This document shows, one piece after another, positions 16,159-25,906 of a stretch of DNA of 64,000 nucleotides. Under the pieces are notes generated by a model that was given only the letters and a program-made list of their open reading frames with translations, had not been told where the DNA came from and did no database searches. Made by a program: the position numbers and the translations under genes. The stretch comes from Desulfitobacterium dehalogenans ATCC 51507 (GTDB lineage: Bacteria > Bacillota > Desulfitobacteriia > Desulfitobacteriales > Desulfitobacteriaceae): NCBI RefSeq assembly GCF_000243155.2, contig NC_018017.1, positions 3,782,001 through 3,846,000 of the forward strand. The letters run 5' to 3'. Each line of letters begins with the position of its first letter. Position 1 is the stretch's first letter.

Positions 16159-16722
16159 TTACTCTTTTCGATACTGTGCCTTTCCAGACTCGTAAAGATT
16201 ATTGCCATCCTTATCAATGACCACCATCACCGGGAAATCCTTGACCACCAGCCTGCGGACGGCCTCCGTTCCCAGTTCCGGATAAGCGATAACTTCTGCC
16301 GATACAATTCGTTTCGCTAACAAAGCCCCTGACCCGCCGATGGCTCCGAAATAAACCGCTCCATGCTTCCTCATGGCCTCAATAACTTCCTCAGAGCGCA
16401 ATCCCTTGCCAATCATGCCGGTCAGTCCTCGTTCAATCAGCTTAGGGGAGTAAGCATCCATCCGGCCACTGGTGGTGGGACCTGCCGAACCAATGACTTG
16501 ACCCGGTTTAGGTGGAGTGGGCCCCACAAAATAGAGGACCTGATTGCGTACGTCAAAGGGGAGTTCCTCTCCTCGGGATAAAGCCTCCACCATCTTTTTG
16601 TGGGCTGCGTCACGACCGGTATAGATTATACCGCTAAGCAGCAAACTATCACCCACTTTGAGTTGAGCCACTTTATCCTGGGTTAGTGGAAGTTCTAAAT
16701 AAAGTGTTTCACTCATTTTCAT
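16159..16722 (-). CDS. fumB: Class I fumarase / mesaconase, beta subunit (C-terminal domain)
   Basis: 187 residues, matching the beta domain of two-subunit class I hydro-lyases (fumarase, L-tartrate dehydratase, mesaconase). Signatures: SGIIYTGRDAAHKKMVE (about 30-46), YFVGPTPPKPGQVIGSAGPTTSGRMD (about 68-93), and the GAIGGSGALL segment near 126. It starts 4 bases inside the end of the alpha gene (ATGA overlap), so the two are translationally coupled. Because the operon makes mesaconate from glutamate, mesaconate to (S)-citramalate hydration is a likely activity, besides fumarate to malate; sequence alone does not separate them. Confidence 0.88.
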   Translation of the reverse strand: MKMSETLYLELPLTQDKVAQLKVGDSLLLSGIIYTGRDAAHKKMVEALSRGEELPFDVRNQVLYFVGPTPPKPGQVIGSAGPTTSGRMDAYSPKLIERGLTGMIGKGLRSEEVIEAMRKHGAVYFGAIGGSGALLAKRIVSAEVIAYPELGTEAVRRLVVKDFPVMVVIDKDGNNLYESGKAQYRKE

Positions 16723-17588
16723 TCCTCCCCTTCCTGTCTGCCCATTAGGACAATTTCTTTATGACGGGCCGCATGACATTGGATATTCACCGCAACAGGC
16801 AGAGAAGCAATATGGGTAGGATAGACTTCCAAATGAACCCCAAGAGCAGTATTCGTACCCCCAAATCCCTGAGGGCCAATGCCCAATTTGTTCACCCTTT
16901 TGAGTATCTCTTGCTCGATATCTGCTAGGCGCTTTTCTTCATTGGGTTCTCCCACTTTGCGCAGGAGGGATTTTTTAGCCAAATAGGTCGCTTTCTCCAT
17001 GCTTCCACCCACACCTACACCTACGATAATGGGAGGGCAGGGATTCCCACCGGCCTTCTCCACAGTATCCACCACAAATTGTATAACCCCCTCCAACCCT
17101 TCTGAGGGCTTACACATTTTTAGAGCACCCATATTCTCACTGCCTGCCCCTTTGGGTGCGACAGTAATCTTCAACTGGTCTCCAGGTAGGATTTCATAAT
17201 GGATAATAGCCGGTGTATTATCTCCGGTATTCACCCGTTCAAAAGGATCCTTCACCATGGATTTACGCAGGTATCCCTTTTCATACCCACGCCGGACACC
17301 TTCATTCAAAGCATCCTTTAAAGCTCCACCGGTGACCATAACCTCCTGTCCCAACTCCACAAAGATCACCGTCATGCCCGTATCCTGGCACATGGGAACC
17401 CTCTCCTCATGAGCAATAGTGGCATTTTCGATTAACCTCTCGAACACTTCACAGCCCAAGGGAGATTCTTCAGTCTTCAAAGCTTCCTTGAACCTCAGCA
17501 TCATATCGTCCCCAAGATCATAGTTGGCTTCGATACAAAGCTTTTCCACCGCCTCAGTGATTTGCTCCACATGGATAACCTTTGGCAT
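16719..17588 (-). CDS. fumA: Class I fumarase / mesaconase, alpha subunit ([4Fe-4S])
   Basis: 289 residues, the alpha part of heterodimeric class I fumarase. Three conserved cysteines for the oxygen-labile [4Fe-4S] cluster are visible: [11 protein letters not shown] (about 61), [22 protein letters not shown] (about 187) and [11 protein letters not shown] (about 274). The conserved GAGSENM segment lies near 146. ATG at 17588 is preceded by AGGAGG. It is the eighth gene in the series that includes methylaspartate ammonia-lyase; in clostridia mesaconase is an Fe-S hydro-lyase of this class, hence the proposal that the pair completes the route to citramalate. A plain fumarase remains possible. 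Confidence 0.9.
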   Translation of the reverse strand: MPKVIHVEQITEAVEKLCIEANYDLGDDMMLRFKEALKTEESPLGCEVFERLIENATIAHEERVPMCQDTGMTVIFVELGQEVMVTGGALKDALNEGVRRGYEKGYLRKSMVKDPFERVNTGDNTPAIIHYEILPGDQLKITVAPKGAGSENMGALKMCKPSEGLEGVIQFVVDTVEKAGGNPCPPIIVGVGVGGSMEKATYLAKKSLLRKVGEPNEEKRLADIEQEILKRVNKLGIGPQGFGGTNTALGVHLEVYPTHIASLPVAVNIQCHAARHKEIVLMGRQEGEE

Positions 17589-17689
17589 CTTCCTAGTAAC
17601 CTCCTTTTTTACTCCTTCCCCCTATGCCCCCCGCATATCCTCTTTCTTCTTTGCCCCTTTTCATCGCTTCTTTAAAACAAACTTCCCTT

Positions 17690-18490
17690 TTATTCCTCTT
17701 CTTCCTCTAGCTCCTCAATCCCATAGACCGCACACCCAATCGCTCCATTGAACTGAGGCTCCTGAGGAACTACGATCTCCTTACCGGACCCCTCCTGCAA
17801 GAGCTCGCGGACAGCTTTATTATAAGCCACTCCTCCGGTGAACACGATGACATCGCTGGTATAAGAACGAAGAAGGGGAAGGATACGTTTGACAATGGTC
17901 TCATTGACTCCCGCCGCCAGGCGGGACATAGGCTCTCCCTCGACAATCTTTCCGATTAATTCACTTTCCCCAAAGACTGCACAGGTAGAGCTTAATTCCA
18001 CCGGATCTGCTGCATACTCACCCAGCTCCTCAAGAGTCATCCCCAGAACATTGGCCATGTTCTCAAGATATCTCCCTGAGGAAGCCGCACATTTATCATT
18101 GGTCTGAAAATCCAGCATCCGGCCTTTTTTTACGGCAATAATCTTACTGTCCTGGCCTCCCAGATCCACTAAAGTGAAATCCTTTAGCCCTGTCTGAAAG
18201 ATTGCCCCTTTCACATGAGCCTTTAATTCCGGTATAGTTTCTCCACCGGCTACCTCCAAGGTATTGCGTCCATAGCCTGTAGAGACCAAAAAATCCACCT
18301 CGGGAAGGCCCAAGGCTTTAAAGTCAACGGCCAGTTTCTCCTGAACCTTCCGGCCATATTCCCTATAAAACCCAATGGTATCCAGTCGTTCCAAGCGCTT
18401 AATCCGCGGTGGCAACCCCTCTAAAGAATTTTCCATCACCGCAATCTTAACACTTCGACTTCCCAGATCAGTTCCACATACTGTTGCCAT
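17690..18490 (-). CDS. ATP-dependent activator of 2-hydroxyacyl-CoA dehydratase type (HgdC/BadF family)
   Basis: 266 residues, an ASKHA-fold ATPase that uses ATP to fire low-potential electrons into its partner. It starts with the nucleotide site GTDLGSRSVKIAV (5-17), has VDLGGQDSKIIAV near 123-135, then NDKCAASSGRYLE (Cys near 146) and STCAVFGESELIG (Cys near 185). These two cysteines per monomer ligate the single [4Fe-4S] at the homodimer interface in HgdC. The C-terminal phosphate loop is FTGGVAYNKAVRE. The tail ends in a run of glutamates. The neighbouring upstream gene is its likely partner protein. ATG at 18490 after AGGAG. Confidence 0.9.
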   Translation of the reverse strand: MATVCGTDLGSRSVKIAVMENSLEGLPPRIKRLERLDTIGFYREYGRKVQEKLAVDFKALGLPEVDFLVSTGYGRNTLEVAGGETIPELKAHVKGAIFQTGLKDFTLVDLGGQDSKIIAVKKGRMLDFQTNDKCAASSGRYLENMANVLGMTLEELGEYAADPVELSSTCAVFGESELIGKIVEGEPMSRLAAGVNETIVKRILPLLRSYTSDVIVFTGGVAYNKAVRELLQEGSGKEIVVPQEPQFNGAIGCAVYGIEELEEEEE

Positions 18491-18536
18491 GATCTTACTC
18501 CTAAATTATATAACAATTTTTACCACCAGAGAAGAA

Positions 18537-19544
18537 CTAGTCGCGGAGCATTTGCAAAAAGGATTCCAACCTCATTTTGCTCCGGGCATCCAAACCCGTA
18601 GGATTCTCACCTTCAAGATTGAGAATCGGATAATCCAAACGTCTGCGGACAATCAAATCCTCAATCTGACGATAGCAGAAGCTCTGAGTATAGTGGATAA
18701 GCCCGTCTAATTGCCGCCGTTCTGCCTCTTGCGCCACATCCTCGATACGTCCAAAGACATTATAAGGATAGGTATAAAGTTGATATTGCTCTACTATATC
18801 CTCTGTTACAAAGGGCATACTGAATTGCCTTTGCACTTCATTAAAGACGACCCGCGCCCCATGATCCTCCAAGAAATTATAGAGGTCCGGCATAATCGGC
18901 GGGACCCCCATGAACCCGATCCGTAATTCTCTTTTCTTACGTCCTTTGTATTTAAGGTTAAGGGGCTCCCGTTCCTTTGCCTCGGCAATGAATCCCTCCA
19001 TATCCCGGGCAAAGCCTTCCGGATTCCCATTAAAATCTGAACAAGAAACCAGGTAGAGATGATTTTCAAAGCCTCTGACCTTATTCTCTTCCCAAGTCAA
19101 TCGATCAATCTCCCAAGCCAGCCGACGAACCTTATCTAAACGAACCTTTTGCACTTTCACCTTATCCCAAGTGGTCCCAAGAGTCTTTATCAGCTTCTCT
19201 AATTGGAGCCTAAGCATGTCCCCATCCCGATCATAAGGAAAAGCAAAAGGAATAATCTCTATTCCCTCTTCCGACCAAGTCTCCATCAAGGCATGGGTGT
19301 TGCTGCAATCCCCCTGGGTTACCGCCACGATCTTCTTAATCTCCGGACTCTTCAGAGCCGTCGCATACAAGCCCTTAATCCATCCGCACACATTCCGCGG
19401 ATACCCGGCCAGCTCGGCCTCCGCAATCCGAGCCATGGCTTCCCTAGTATCCGAGATAAAAATATTATTCAAATCCACCGGCGTATCTCCGGCTGCATAA
19501 ATCACCTCGACCGGCACTGTCGTGGTCAACCCAATTTTATTCAT
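18537..19544 (-). CDS. 2-hydroxyacyl-CoA dehydratase D-component family protein (HgdB-like), single subunit
   Basis: 335 residues. Conserved features of the HgdB/FldC/BcrB and double-cubane-protein superfamily: an early Cys in RNVCGWIKG (53), QGDCSNTHALMETW (Cys80) and TQSFCYRQIE near 290, which are candidate Fe-S ligands, and a closing LDYPILNLEGENP block. Real dehydratases have two such subunits (for example HgdA and HgdB); here there is only one, and it is shorter than usual by roughly 40 to 80 residues. With its activator it may be a homomeric ATP-driven reductase such as the double-cubane cluster protein pair, or part of a dehydratase whose other subunit lies elsewhere. Location between mal and fumarase suggests a role in glutamate or mesaconate metabolism. 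Confidence 0.8.
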   Translation of the reverse strand: MNKIGLTTTVPVEVIYAAGDTPVDLNNIFISDTREAMARIAEAELAGYPRNVCGWIKGLYATALKSPEIKKIVAVTQGDCSNTHALMETWSEEGIEIIPFAFPYDRDGDMLRLQLEKLIKTLGTTWDKVKVQKVRLDKVRRLAWEIDRLTWEENKVRGFENHLYLVSCSDFNGNPEGFARDMEGFIAEAKEREPLNLKYKGRKKRELRIGFMGVPPIMPDLYNFLEDHGARVVFNEVQRQFSMPFVTEDIVEQYQLYTYPYNVFGRIEDVAQEAERRQLDGLIHYTQSFCYRQIEDLIVRRRLDYPILNLEGENPTGLDARSKMRLESFLQMLRD

Positions 19545-19640
19545 TTAATTCCAAGCCTCTCCTCATGAACTACAGTCTATAAAGCCCTATATTATTATCT
19601 TATAACTATCAGGAAGAAATACCAAGGATTTTGCTTAGTC

Positions 19641-20894
19641 TTAAGATTTCAATCCGGTTTTATACCGCAAAAGCTCCAACGTCCGCTTCATCTCATTATG
19701 CACAATCATATACCCTTCATCCACACCCATTCCAGGTTTAGCCAGCATCTGATCGGGGCGGGTCGCCAACGCTACATGGACGGCAGTTCGACCACCCGCA
19801 TCCGTCTCATTGCAGGACCCCCCCACATAAGCACCTATCCCAAGCTTTTTGGCATAAAGCACAGCCTCGATGGTATTCTGAATCCCTCCCAGATCCGGAG
19901 TCTTAATCTGAACCATATCCGCCGCCTGAGTATCCACAAATTCCACAATATCCTCATAGGTGTTACACCATTCATCGGCAACCACCTCGACCTTTACTCC
20001 CGCCCCTTTAAGGGCTTCACGTAATTCCTTAAGCTGCTTAAGCTGTCCTTCTTTGCTTCCTGCATCCATGGGACCTTCAATGCGCAAATGAAGGGGCTCC
20101 GCAGCTTTTTCCAGATCCACAAAATACTCCACCATTCGCTTCACATCATCCTCAAAAGCCATCCCAATGGTTCCATAAACATCAATATGCAGAATGGGCC
20201 GATAAGATCCGTCCCCTAAACCAATCACCCGATCCCTTAGCCAATTCACATACTCCAGCAATAACTCGCCATTCTTACCCAGTTTAGTTTCCACATTATT
20301 GATGAGAGCATGAGGCAGCACCCCTGCTCGTTTGAGTATGGCTTTGTCCGCATTTTCATACCGCTCATCCCCGGTCTGTGTAAATATAGGCACCGGCTCC
20401 ACCACCAAAGGCAGATGATACTCCTCGAGAATCACTTCCGTCATCGTCACTTTTTTCGCCTTAGCCACCCCATCCAGAATCGCCTGGCTTACCCCATAAC
20501 GAATAGCACTATGATAGCGTTCCCCATTAGGCCGCTGAGAATATTCTATGCTGTCCGCCAGCTTCCGGAAAGAATCCAATTCCTGCCCCACAAGCTTGGG
20601 ACGAAGCTCTTCCATAATAATCGGGATAAAATCATTAGCCAAAAAGAGCGGATCACGCCCCCCAGCTCCTGAGTACTGGACCGCAGCACAATCCCCAAAA
20701 GCCACCTGCCCATCCTCCAGGATGAGCATCACTGAAATCGATTCTCCACGTTGACGAACAGCGCTAAACCCAGGGGTCATCGGATCCCCCTTATAAGCAA
20801 ACCCATCATGACCCGCCCCGGCTTTAATCGCCTTCTGATCATCAAAGTAAAACCCCGTCAGACCCGGCGAAGCGATAACCTCAACTATTTTCAT
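19641..20894 (-). CDS. mal: 3-methylaspartate ammonia-lyase
   Basis: 417 residues, close to the 413 of the clostridial enzyme. It deaminates (2S,3S)-3-methylaspartate to mesaconate. It is an enolase-superfamily protein: N-terminal capping domain about 1-160 ([28 protein letters not shown]), then a TIM barrel with metal ligands expected in HIDVYG (Asp near 238), IEGPMDAG (Glu near 273) and [11 protein letters not shown] (Asp near 307), and the general-base lysine in [12 protein letters not shown] near 331. It overlaps the glmE stop by four bases (ATGA), so it is coupled to the mutase genes. Second step of the methylaspartate route of glutamate fermentation. Confidence 0.97.
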   Translation of the reverse strand: MKIVEVIASPGLTGFYFDDQKAIKAGAGHDGFAYKGDPMTPGFSAVRQRGESISVMLILEDGQVAFGDCAAVQYSGAGGRDPLFLANDFIPIIMEELRPKLVGQELDSFRKLADSIEYSQRPNGERYHSAIRYGVSQAILDGVAKAKKVTMTEVILEEYHLPLVVEPVPIFTQTGDERYENADKAILKRAGVLPHALINNVETKLGKNGELLLEYVNWLRDRVIGLGDGSYRPILHIDVYGTIGMAFEDDVKRMVEYFVDLEKAAEPLHLRIEGPMDAGSKEGQLKQLKELREALKGAGVKVEVVADEWCNTYEDIVEFVDTQAADMVQIKTPDLGGIQNTIEAVLYAKKLGIGAYVGGSCNETDAGGRTAVHVALATRPDQMLAKPGMGVDEGYMIVHNEMKRTLELLRYKTGLKS

Positions 20895-22345
20895 ATCTTT
20901 GGCCTCCCCACCAGCATTCCCTTCCCAATGGCATAGATATCATCAATAACCATCTGGAAGGACGGATCCCTACCCTCATCCCGTCCACGCAGGGCGATCC
21001 GCTCCCGGTGGAACTCCTTGATATCCTCATGGAAAGGCAGATTCCCAAAATCCAGTATCCGTACAGCTCCTTGGGAATCCCGGGCCGGCAGGATCCTCCC
21101 AGCATTATAACGGCTGGGTGCGAAAGGTACATCGATAACTCCCGCTTGGAAGGCACGAACCGTACCTACAGCAATGTCCCCTTCTCCCAAATCAAGAGTT
21201 CGATCCAGAATAGCTCGGGTCTCTTCCATAATCATCTTTTCCTCTAAGGCTAAATCCTCAGTCATAGGCAAGCTCTGGTCCTTCAGCATGTTCAAAATTT
21301 GCTTCGTCGTTCGGAGTCCTGCTGCATTAGCCTCCTTCGTGGGGATACCAAAGGCTTCATGAGGAGATTTGACAATAACCTTCGTGGCTTTCCCTAAGGC
21401 TGCAGCTGCAGCCCCCCAAGAGATGACCCCATAAGCCTTAGCCTCGTCCTGAGGAAAGCCTCCCATCCATTGATGAAATACAGTAGTAATATCAAAATCA
21501 GAATATCCCAGCTTATTGAGATATTCGGCTGCCAATAAGGGTAAAGTCCGAATCGCCGCCACATCCTGGAGGAGATTACCGCATTGACCGTATCCTAAGG
21601 TCAGACTCCGCACTCCCTGGGCAACCGCTAAGATTCCTTCAATCACTGCCACCCCATGAGATACAGAAGGGGGCACAAGGGTACCGGTCAAGGGACCAAA
21701 GGGCTCCCGGTTAATACTGACACCTTTTTCCTCATACATCCCAACCAAACGATCTACATACTGCCAATATTTAATAGTATTCTCGATAGAAACCTCTTTA
21801 GCATAAGGAATATTATAGGAGATCCCTCCGCCTTCGTAAGCGGTGAACCCTCCCGCTAAAGTAATCTCCGCCAATAGGCGAGCATCCGGGGTGCCATGAC
21901 GGACCTGTACCGGCACTTTGAGATGTTCAATCAACCGGCGGCAGGCGGCCACCCCATGATTCACTGCCGGGAAACCATTGAGCATGGAACGCCCCACCAT
22001 ACGACTCTCATCAATTCCTGTCTGAGCCTCAGCATATCGGTTCTGCCGAGTGTAGGAATCGATCGTGGTAGGGAGAAAATCCGCCTCCCCTTCCTCTTCT
22101 AAAAACCGCAGCAGCTCCAAATGTTCATTGAGAAGGGCCACTCCGGCCCGAGGCTGAGCAAAGGTGATTCCCTTAGCTTTACCCTCCGCCAGCTTGTGGC
22201 CAAAGACCTTACTTTGGGGCAAGCTTTTATGGTAAGCTACCGCTTCTTCGAAATCCACATCCTTCCCAGTGGTCCATTGGTTCAGCACCTCCTGACGCTG
22301 ACGGAAAAACTCTTCCGGGTCTATAGTTCGATTAGCTAAATCCAC
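20891..22345 (-). CDS. glmE: Glutamate mutase (methylaspartate mutase) epsilon subunit
   Basis: 484 residues from the GTG at 22345, chosen because GAGGAGG lies eight bases upstream; the frame is open to 22381 but the upstream part overlaps glmL and lacks a site. The protein is the catalytic TIM-barrel subunit that, with the B12-binding sigma subunit, interconverts L-glutamate and (2S,3S)-3-methylaspartate by a radical route. The length matches the 483-residue clostridial subunit. Recognisable stretches include [32 protein letters not shown] near 180 and [21 protein letters not shown] near 310. It sits in the order glmS-glmL-glmE-mal, the classical cluster. Confidence 0.97.
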   Translation of the reverse strand: MDLANRTIDPEEFFRQRQEVLNQWTTGKDVDFEEAVAYHKSLPQSKVFGHKLAEGKAKGITFAQPRAGVALLNEHLELLRFLEEEGEADFLPTTIDSYTRQNRYAEAQTGIDESRMVGRSMLNGFPAVNHGVAACRRLIEHLKVPVQVRHGTPDARLLAEITLAGGFTAYEGGGISYNIPYAKEVSIENTIKYWQYVDRLVGMYEEKGVSINREPFGPLTGTLVPPSVSHGVAVIEGILAVAQGVRSLTLGYGQCGNLLQDVAAIRTLPLLAAEYLNKLGYSDFDITTVFHQWMGGFPQDEAKAYGVISWGAAAAALGKATKVIVKSPHEAFGIPTKEANAAGLRTTKQILNMLKDQSLPMTEDLALEEKMIMEETRAILDRTLDLGEGDIAVGTVRAFQAGVIDVPFAPSRYNAGRILPARDSQGAVRILDFGNLPFHEDIKEFHRERIALRGRDEGRDPSFQMVIDDIYAIGKGMLVGRPKI

Positions 22346-22365
22346 CGGTATAACCTCCTCTGTCC

Positions 22366-23745
22366 TTAGAGTCTCACACAATATTTCTTCAGCATACGCA
22401 AGGCAACGAGGGGGTTAACCTCCCGCAACAGCCCCATGGAAGCTAATATATAGTCTTGATCCAGATAGAAATCCGGGTTATGAGGTTTAAGAAAAGTAGG
22501 TTCCATAGAATTAAAAAGGGCTCCGCGCAAGACTTCTAACGGTTCAGAATGATGCAGAAGAACTCCGCCGGTTCCTACTACCACCGGCAAAGGAGTCAAA
22601 TCCTTCCCTTGCTGAACATAAGTGGCGCCAAAGGGAGTATAAACTACCTCAAGGGTCCCTGCATGACGCTTCATGGACAGTTCCACCGCCATCCTTCCCA
22701 AAGCCGTATCAAAAGAGGCTTCCCGTTCATTCTGAGGAACTCGCCAAGGATCAGCTTGGAACAACTCCAATTGTTCTTGTATCTCCTCATCCCTCCAACC
22801 CAAAATCTGATTCAACCGTTTTCCTGAGGCTGCCACTAAGGCTTCTGCACTATAGCGCATCCCCAGATCCCCTTCCACCGTACGCTTTGCAAATGGCTCC
22901 GGCAGCCCCTTAAGCATCACTCCTGGCTTGCTGGGATCTCCGGCGGCAATGGAATGAATATCTGTAGTGGCTCCCCCCACGTCAATGATCAAAAGCTCAC
23001 CCAAACCTTTTTCATCACCATAGCCCTGAGACAACAGTTCCGCAGCGGAAAGAACAGCCGCAGGAGTGGGCATCATCACCCGTTCAATAAGTTCCTCCGC
23101 TTTGTCCAGTCCTTTAGCATGGATAATCCGATCCAGAAAAATCCCCCGAATAGCATCCCGTGCGGATTCTACCTCCAGCACATTAAGTTCCGGCATAACA
23201 TTTCCCGCCACAACCACCGGATCGTGTTTACAGCGCAGTATCTCCGCCGCCTGGGAAGAGACGGCCTTATTTCCAGCCACCACTACAGGTAGTGAAAAAG
23301 GCAGTTCCAGAAGCTTTTCCGCATTTTTTAAAAGAATTTCTTTATTGCCTCCATCTATCCCTCCTGCTAAGAGAAGGATATCTGGTCGAGCCTGAGCAAT
23401 TTTTCCGATATCCTCAGAAGTTAATTCATAGCTAAAAACCTCCAGCACCCGGGCCCCTGCTCCCAGGGCAGCCCGCCGGGCGGCTTCGGCAGTTAATTCC
23501 TTGACCAACCCACTGGCTATCATCTTTAATCCACCGGCAGCGCTGCTGCAGGCCAGCTTCCGAATAAAATTCCATCCCTCTGGAGGTTCGGGGATCTGAG
23601 CTAAAGCATGGTTGAGCCCTTCCATAATATTACTTTCGATGGTGGTTCCAGCCGCCGCCGTCCCGATGATTTCCTCTTTCTCCAGGTTCACGATGGTGAC
23701 TTTAGTATACGTGCTCCCAAAATCGATCAGAAGGATCTCAGGCAT
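22366..23745 (-). CDS. glmL: GlmL/MutL, putative glutamate-mutase reactivation ATPase
   Basis: 459 residues of the MutL family always found between glmS and glmE. It has an actin-like ATPase core: [17 protein letters not shown] at the N-terminus (phosphate 1), [16 protein letters not shown] near 130, [16 protein letters not shown] near 250 (phosphate 2) and GTGGVLLHH near 397. The family is proposed to act as a chaperone that reactivates the B12-dependent mutase. ATG at 23745 follows AGGGGGG, 13 bases after the glmS stop. Confidence 0.93.
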   Translation of the reverse strand: MPEILLIDFGSTYTKVTIVNLEKEEIIGTAAAGTTIESNIMEGLNHALAQIPEPPEGWNFIRKLACSSAAGGLKMIASGLVKELTAEAARRAALGAGARVLEVFSYELTSEDIGKIAQARPDILLLAGGIDGGNKEILLKNAEKLLELPFSLPVVVAGNKAVSSQAAEILRCKHDPVVVAGNVMPELNVLEVESARDAIRGIFLDRIIHAKGLDKAEELIERVMMPTPAAVLSAAELLSQGYGDEKGLGELLIIDVGGATTDIHSIAAGDPSKPGVMLKGLPEPFAKRTVEGDLGMRYSAEALVAASGKRLNQILGWRDEEIQEQLELFQADPWRVPQNEREASFDTALGRMAVELSMKRHAGTLEVVYTPFGATYVQQGKDLTPLPVVVGTGGVLLHHSEPLEVLRGALFNSMEPTFLKPHNPDFYLDQDYILASMGLLREVNPLVALRMLKKYCVRL

Positions 23746-23757
23746 ATTTATCCCCCC

Positions 23758-24168
23758 CTATAGCCCCAAGTCCTTGCGCAGATCCTCAATAGCTACCTCA
23801 GGCATAGTCCCAGGGGGATACACGCGATTAAATCCCATCTCTAAAAAGCGCTTTTCAACCTTATTAAATTCTTGCTTCCCTACTACGAGATTCCCTCCCA
23901 CATAGAGGAGAATATCTCCGATGCCTGACTCCTGGCACTTTTCCCGGAGTCCCCGACAATCCAACTCTCCGTGTCCATAAAGGGAAGACACCATAATCAC
24001 CGATGCAGCTGTCTCAATGGCTGCCCGGATAAACTCTTCTTGAGATGCCAGCACCCCAATATTAATAACCTTAAATCCTGCTTGGGTGAAGGCATAATCC
24101 AAGATTCTATTCCCTACCGCATGGACATCTGCTCCAATAACCCCAAGAACTAATGTTTTCCGTTCCAC
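23758..24168 (-). CDS. glmS: Glutamate mutase sigma (B12-binding) subunit
   Basis: 136 residues, the size of clostridial MutS/GlmS (137). It carries the base-off/His-on cobalamin motif [10 protein letters not shown] near 14-23 (DxHxxG, His16 is the axial ligand), the [11 protein letters not shown] block near 61-71 and [11 protein letters not shown] near 91-101, which hold the nucleotide tail. GTG start at 24168 preceded by GGAGGG. It lies 30 bases after murI and directly before glmL. No cobalamin riboswitch is visible upstream. Confidence 0.96.
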   Translation of the reverse strand: MERKTLVLGVIGADVHAVGNRILDYAFTQAGFKVINIGVLASQEEFIRAAIETAASVIMVSSLYGHGELDCRGLREKCQESGIGDILLYVGGNLVVGKQEFNKVEKRFLEMGFNRVYPPGTMPEVAIEDLRKDLGL

Positions 24169-24198
24169 TTTCCATCCCTCCTATGAGCGGCCGATGGT

Positions 24199-25077
24199 CT
24201 ATTGGTGCCAGCTCACCTGTTTTACACTGTGAATCTGACCAGGAAGCAGAGTATTCCCCACCTGCTCAAACAACACCGGATCTCCGCTTACAAAAAAGCG
24301 ATGATGGTTAGAAGTTTTATTCATCTCTTGTCCTTTTTCTTGGTTATGTCCCAACTGTTCGAGAACTTCCTTTAACTCCTCCACCATGGCCTGAGCCGGA
24401 TCTACTAAAGTTATTTCTTCCCCGAGAATTTCCCGGATAACAGGTGCAAGGAAAGGATAATGGGTGCAGCCTAAAATCAACGCATCCACCTGAGCTTCCT
24501 GAATAGGAGCCAGATAAGTACGGGCAATCCCTCTTGCTTCCGGTGAATGGGAAAGTCCGGCCTCCACTAAAGGGACAAAAAGAGGGCAAGCCTGGGCCTT
24601 CACTAGTTCAATGGAATGTCCGCCCTTTTGCCAAGCCTCTCGTAATTCAGTCTTTTTAGGTAAAATACCCTTAGTCAATACCCGTCTCACTGCTGAGGAA
24701 TAAGCTTTACTGCGAACTGTAGCTTCCGTGGCAATGAGTCCGATGTTCCCCGTTGCAGTTGCTTGAACCGCTGCTCTCGCCCCCGGTTCGATCGTCCCAA
24801 TCAAGGGCAAATTATAATATTCCTTTAACACCGGCACCGCATTGGCCGAACTGGTATTACATGCCACCACAATAGCTTCAGCTCCCTGGTGAATCAAAAA
24901 CGATATAATTTCTTCTCCGAAATGAATCAGCTCTTCCCTACTCCGATTCCCATAAGGTACACGAGCCGTATCTCCAAAGTAAATGATCTGAACATCCGGA
25001 AGTTGGGCCAATATCTCCTTCATGACCGTCAAGCCGCCCACTCCCGAATCAAACATCCCAATCATACGCTGTCCCAA
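24199..25077 (-). CDS. murI: Glutamate racemase
   Basis: 292 residues from a TTG at 25077, chosen because GGGAGG lies seven bases upstream; the longer ATG at 25125 has no such site. The enzyme interconverts L- and D-glutamate for peptidoglycan. Both catalytic cysteines are present: VVACNTSSANAVP (about 72) and LGCTHYPFLAP (about 186), plus the N-terminal IGMFDSGVGGLTV and FGDTARVPYG. A C-terminal extension of about 45 residues (from LEQLGHNQEKGQEM) is longer than in many MurI proteins. It is only 30 bases ahead of glmS, so it may be the first gene of the glutamate operon rather than an independent housekeeping gene. Confidence 0.95.
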   Translation of the reverse strand: MGQRMIGMFDSGVGGLTVMKEILAQLPDVQIIYFGDTARVPYGNRSREELIHFGEEIISFLIHQGAEAIVVACNTSSANAVPVLKEYYNLPLIGTIEPGARAAVQATATGNIGLIATEATVRSKAYSSAVRRVLTKGILPKKTELREAWQKGGHSIELVKAQACPLFVPLVEAGLSHSPEARGIARTYLAPIQEAQVDALILGCTHYPFLAPVIREILGEEITLVDPAQAMVEELKEVLEQLGHNQEKGQEMNKTSNHHRFFVSGDPVLFEQVGNTLLPGQIHSVKQVSWHQ

Positions 25078-25188
25078 TTCAATTCCTCCCCTTGGTCTCA
25101 TTCTAATTATCTGCTTAACTTCCATTAATATGCTACTCTCTTTTTATCTAAAAAACCACTGCATAAAAGTCTGATAGCGAAATAAAAA

Positions 25189-25205
25189 CGAGGATTACAT
25201 CCTCG
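25189..25205 (-). terminator. Terminator after the short HD-GYP gene
   Basis: CGAGGAT/ATCCTCG, three-base loop, followed on the minus strand by TTTTTATTTC. Confidence 0.85.
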
Positions 25206-25217
25206 CTTTCACTCAAT

Positions 25218-25778
25218 TCATGCAATTAACTTTACAAATTCTTCCACTAAGTCGGGGTGGAACTGTTTGCCGCTCTCATACTGCAAAATCCTTTTAGCCT
25301 GTTCCTCAGACATGGCGTTGCGATAGGGACGATTTGATATCATCGCATCATAGGCATCGGCGATGGAAACAATCTGAGCCAGAAAAGGAATCTGCTTTCC
25401 GCCTATACCCGCCGGATATCCACATCCATCAAATCGTTCATGATGATTAAGGATAACTTCAGCCACACGCAGCCAGTCAAGATTCTTCCCCGCATTGTCT
25501 AAGATCATCTCGGCGCCCCAAAGGGGATGACATTGGATAACCTTGTATTCCTCCTGGGTCAGAGAAGCCGGCTTCCCTAGAATTTCATCGGGGACTTTAA
25601 TCTTACCTAAATCATGAAGGGGTGCAGCAATACTTAATACCGCCAATTCATCAGCTGCGAGAGCTATGGTCTTGCCCAGAAATACTGCATACTCAGCCGA
25701 TTTATTGCAATGACTGCAGGTTAGAGGATCCTTCTTCTCAATCCATTCAATGTACTTGATGATGTCCCAGCTTGTCAT
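25218..25778 (-). CDS. Stand-alone HD-GYP domain protein
   Basis: 186 residues, one HD-GYP module with almost no extra sequence. Visible: CSHCNKSAEYAVFLG (His in a CxHC context, residues 21-24), PLHDLGKIKVPDEIL, CHPLWGAEMIL, NHHERFDGCGYPAGIGG and ADAYDAMISNRPYRNAM. All metal-ligand positions of c-di-GMP phosphodiesterases are conserved. CSHC places two cysteines around the first histidine, which is unusual. It starts at ATG 25778 after GGAGGAAATCGGC. It is a single gene with its own terminator. Confidence 0.88.
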   Translation of the reverse strand: MTSWDIIKYIEWIEKKDPLTCSHCNKSAEYAVFLGKTIALAADELAVLSIAAPLHDLGKIKVPDEILGKPASLTQEEYKVIQCHPLWGAEMILDNAGKNLDWLRVAEVILNHHERFDGCGYPAGIGGKQIPFLAQIVSIADAYDAMISNRPYRNAMSEEQAKRILQYESGKQFHPDLVEEFVKLIA

Positions 25779-25906
25779 GCCGATTTCCTCCGTATGTTAC
25801 ACGATGCTCTCTGCGAATGGTTGTTTAATGAATGGTTGTTCAATCTCAAAATTACATGAGAAAACTACATGAATCGGAGTATTCGACACCTAATTATAAA
25901 AAACCT

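Noticed and set aside
19622-19636. 15-base match (CCAAGGATTTTGCTT) to the left arm of the 15762 element
   Set aside because: A match of this length is expected by chance a few times in 64 kb on both strands, and no inverse partner lies near it.
24169-24200. Cobalamin riboswitch before glmS
   Set aside because: The gap to murI is about 30 bases, far too short for a B12 riboswitch, and no element is visible upstream of murI either.
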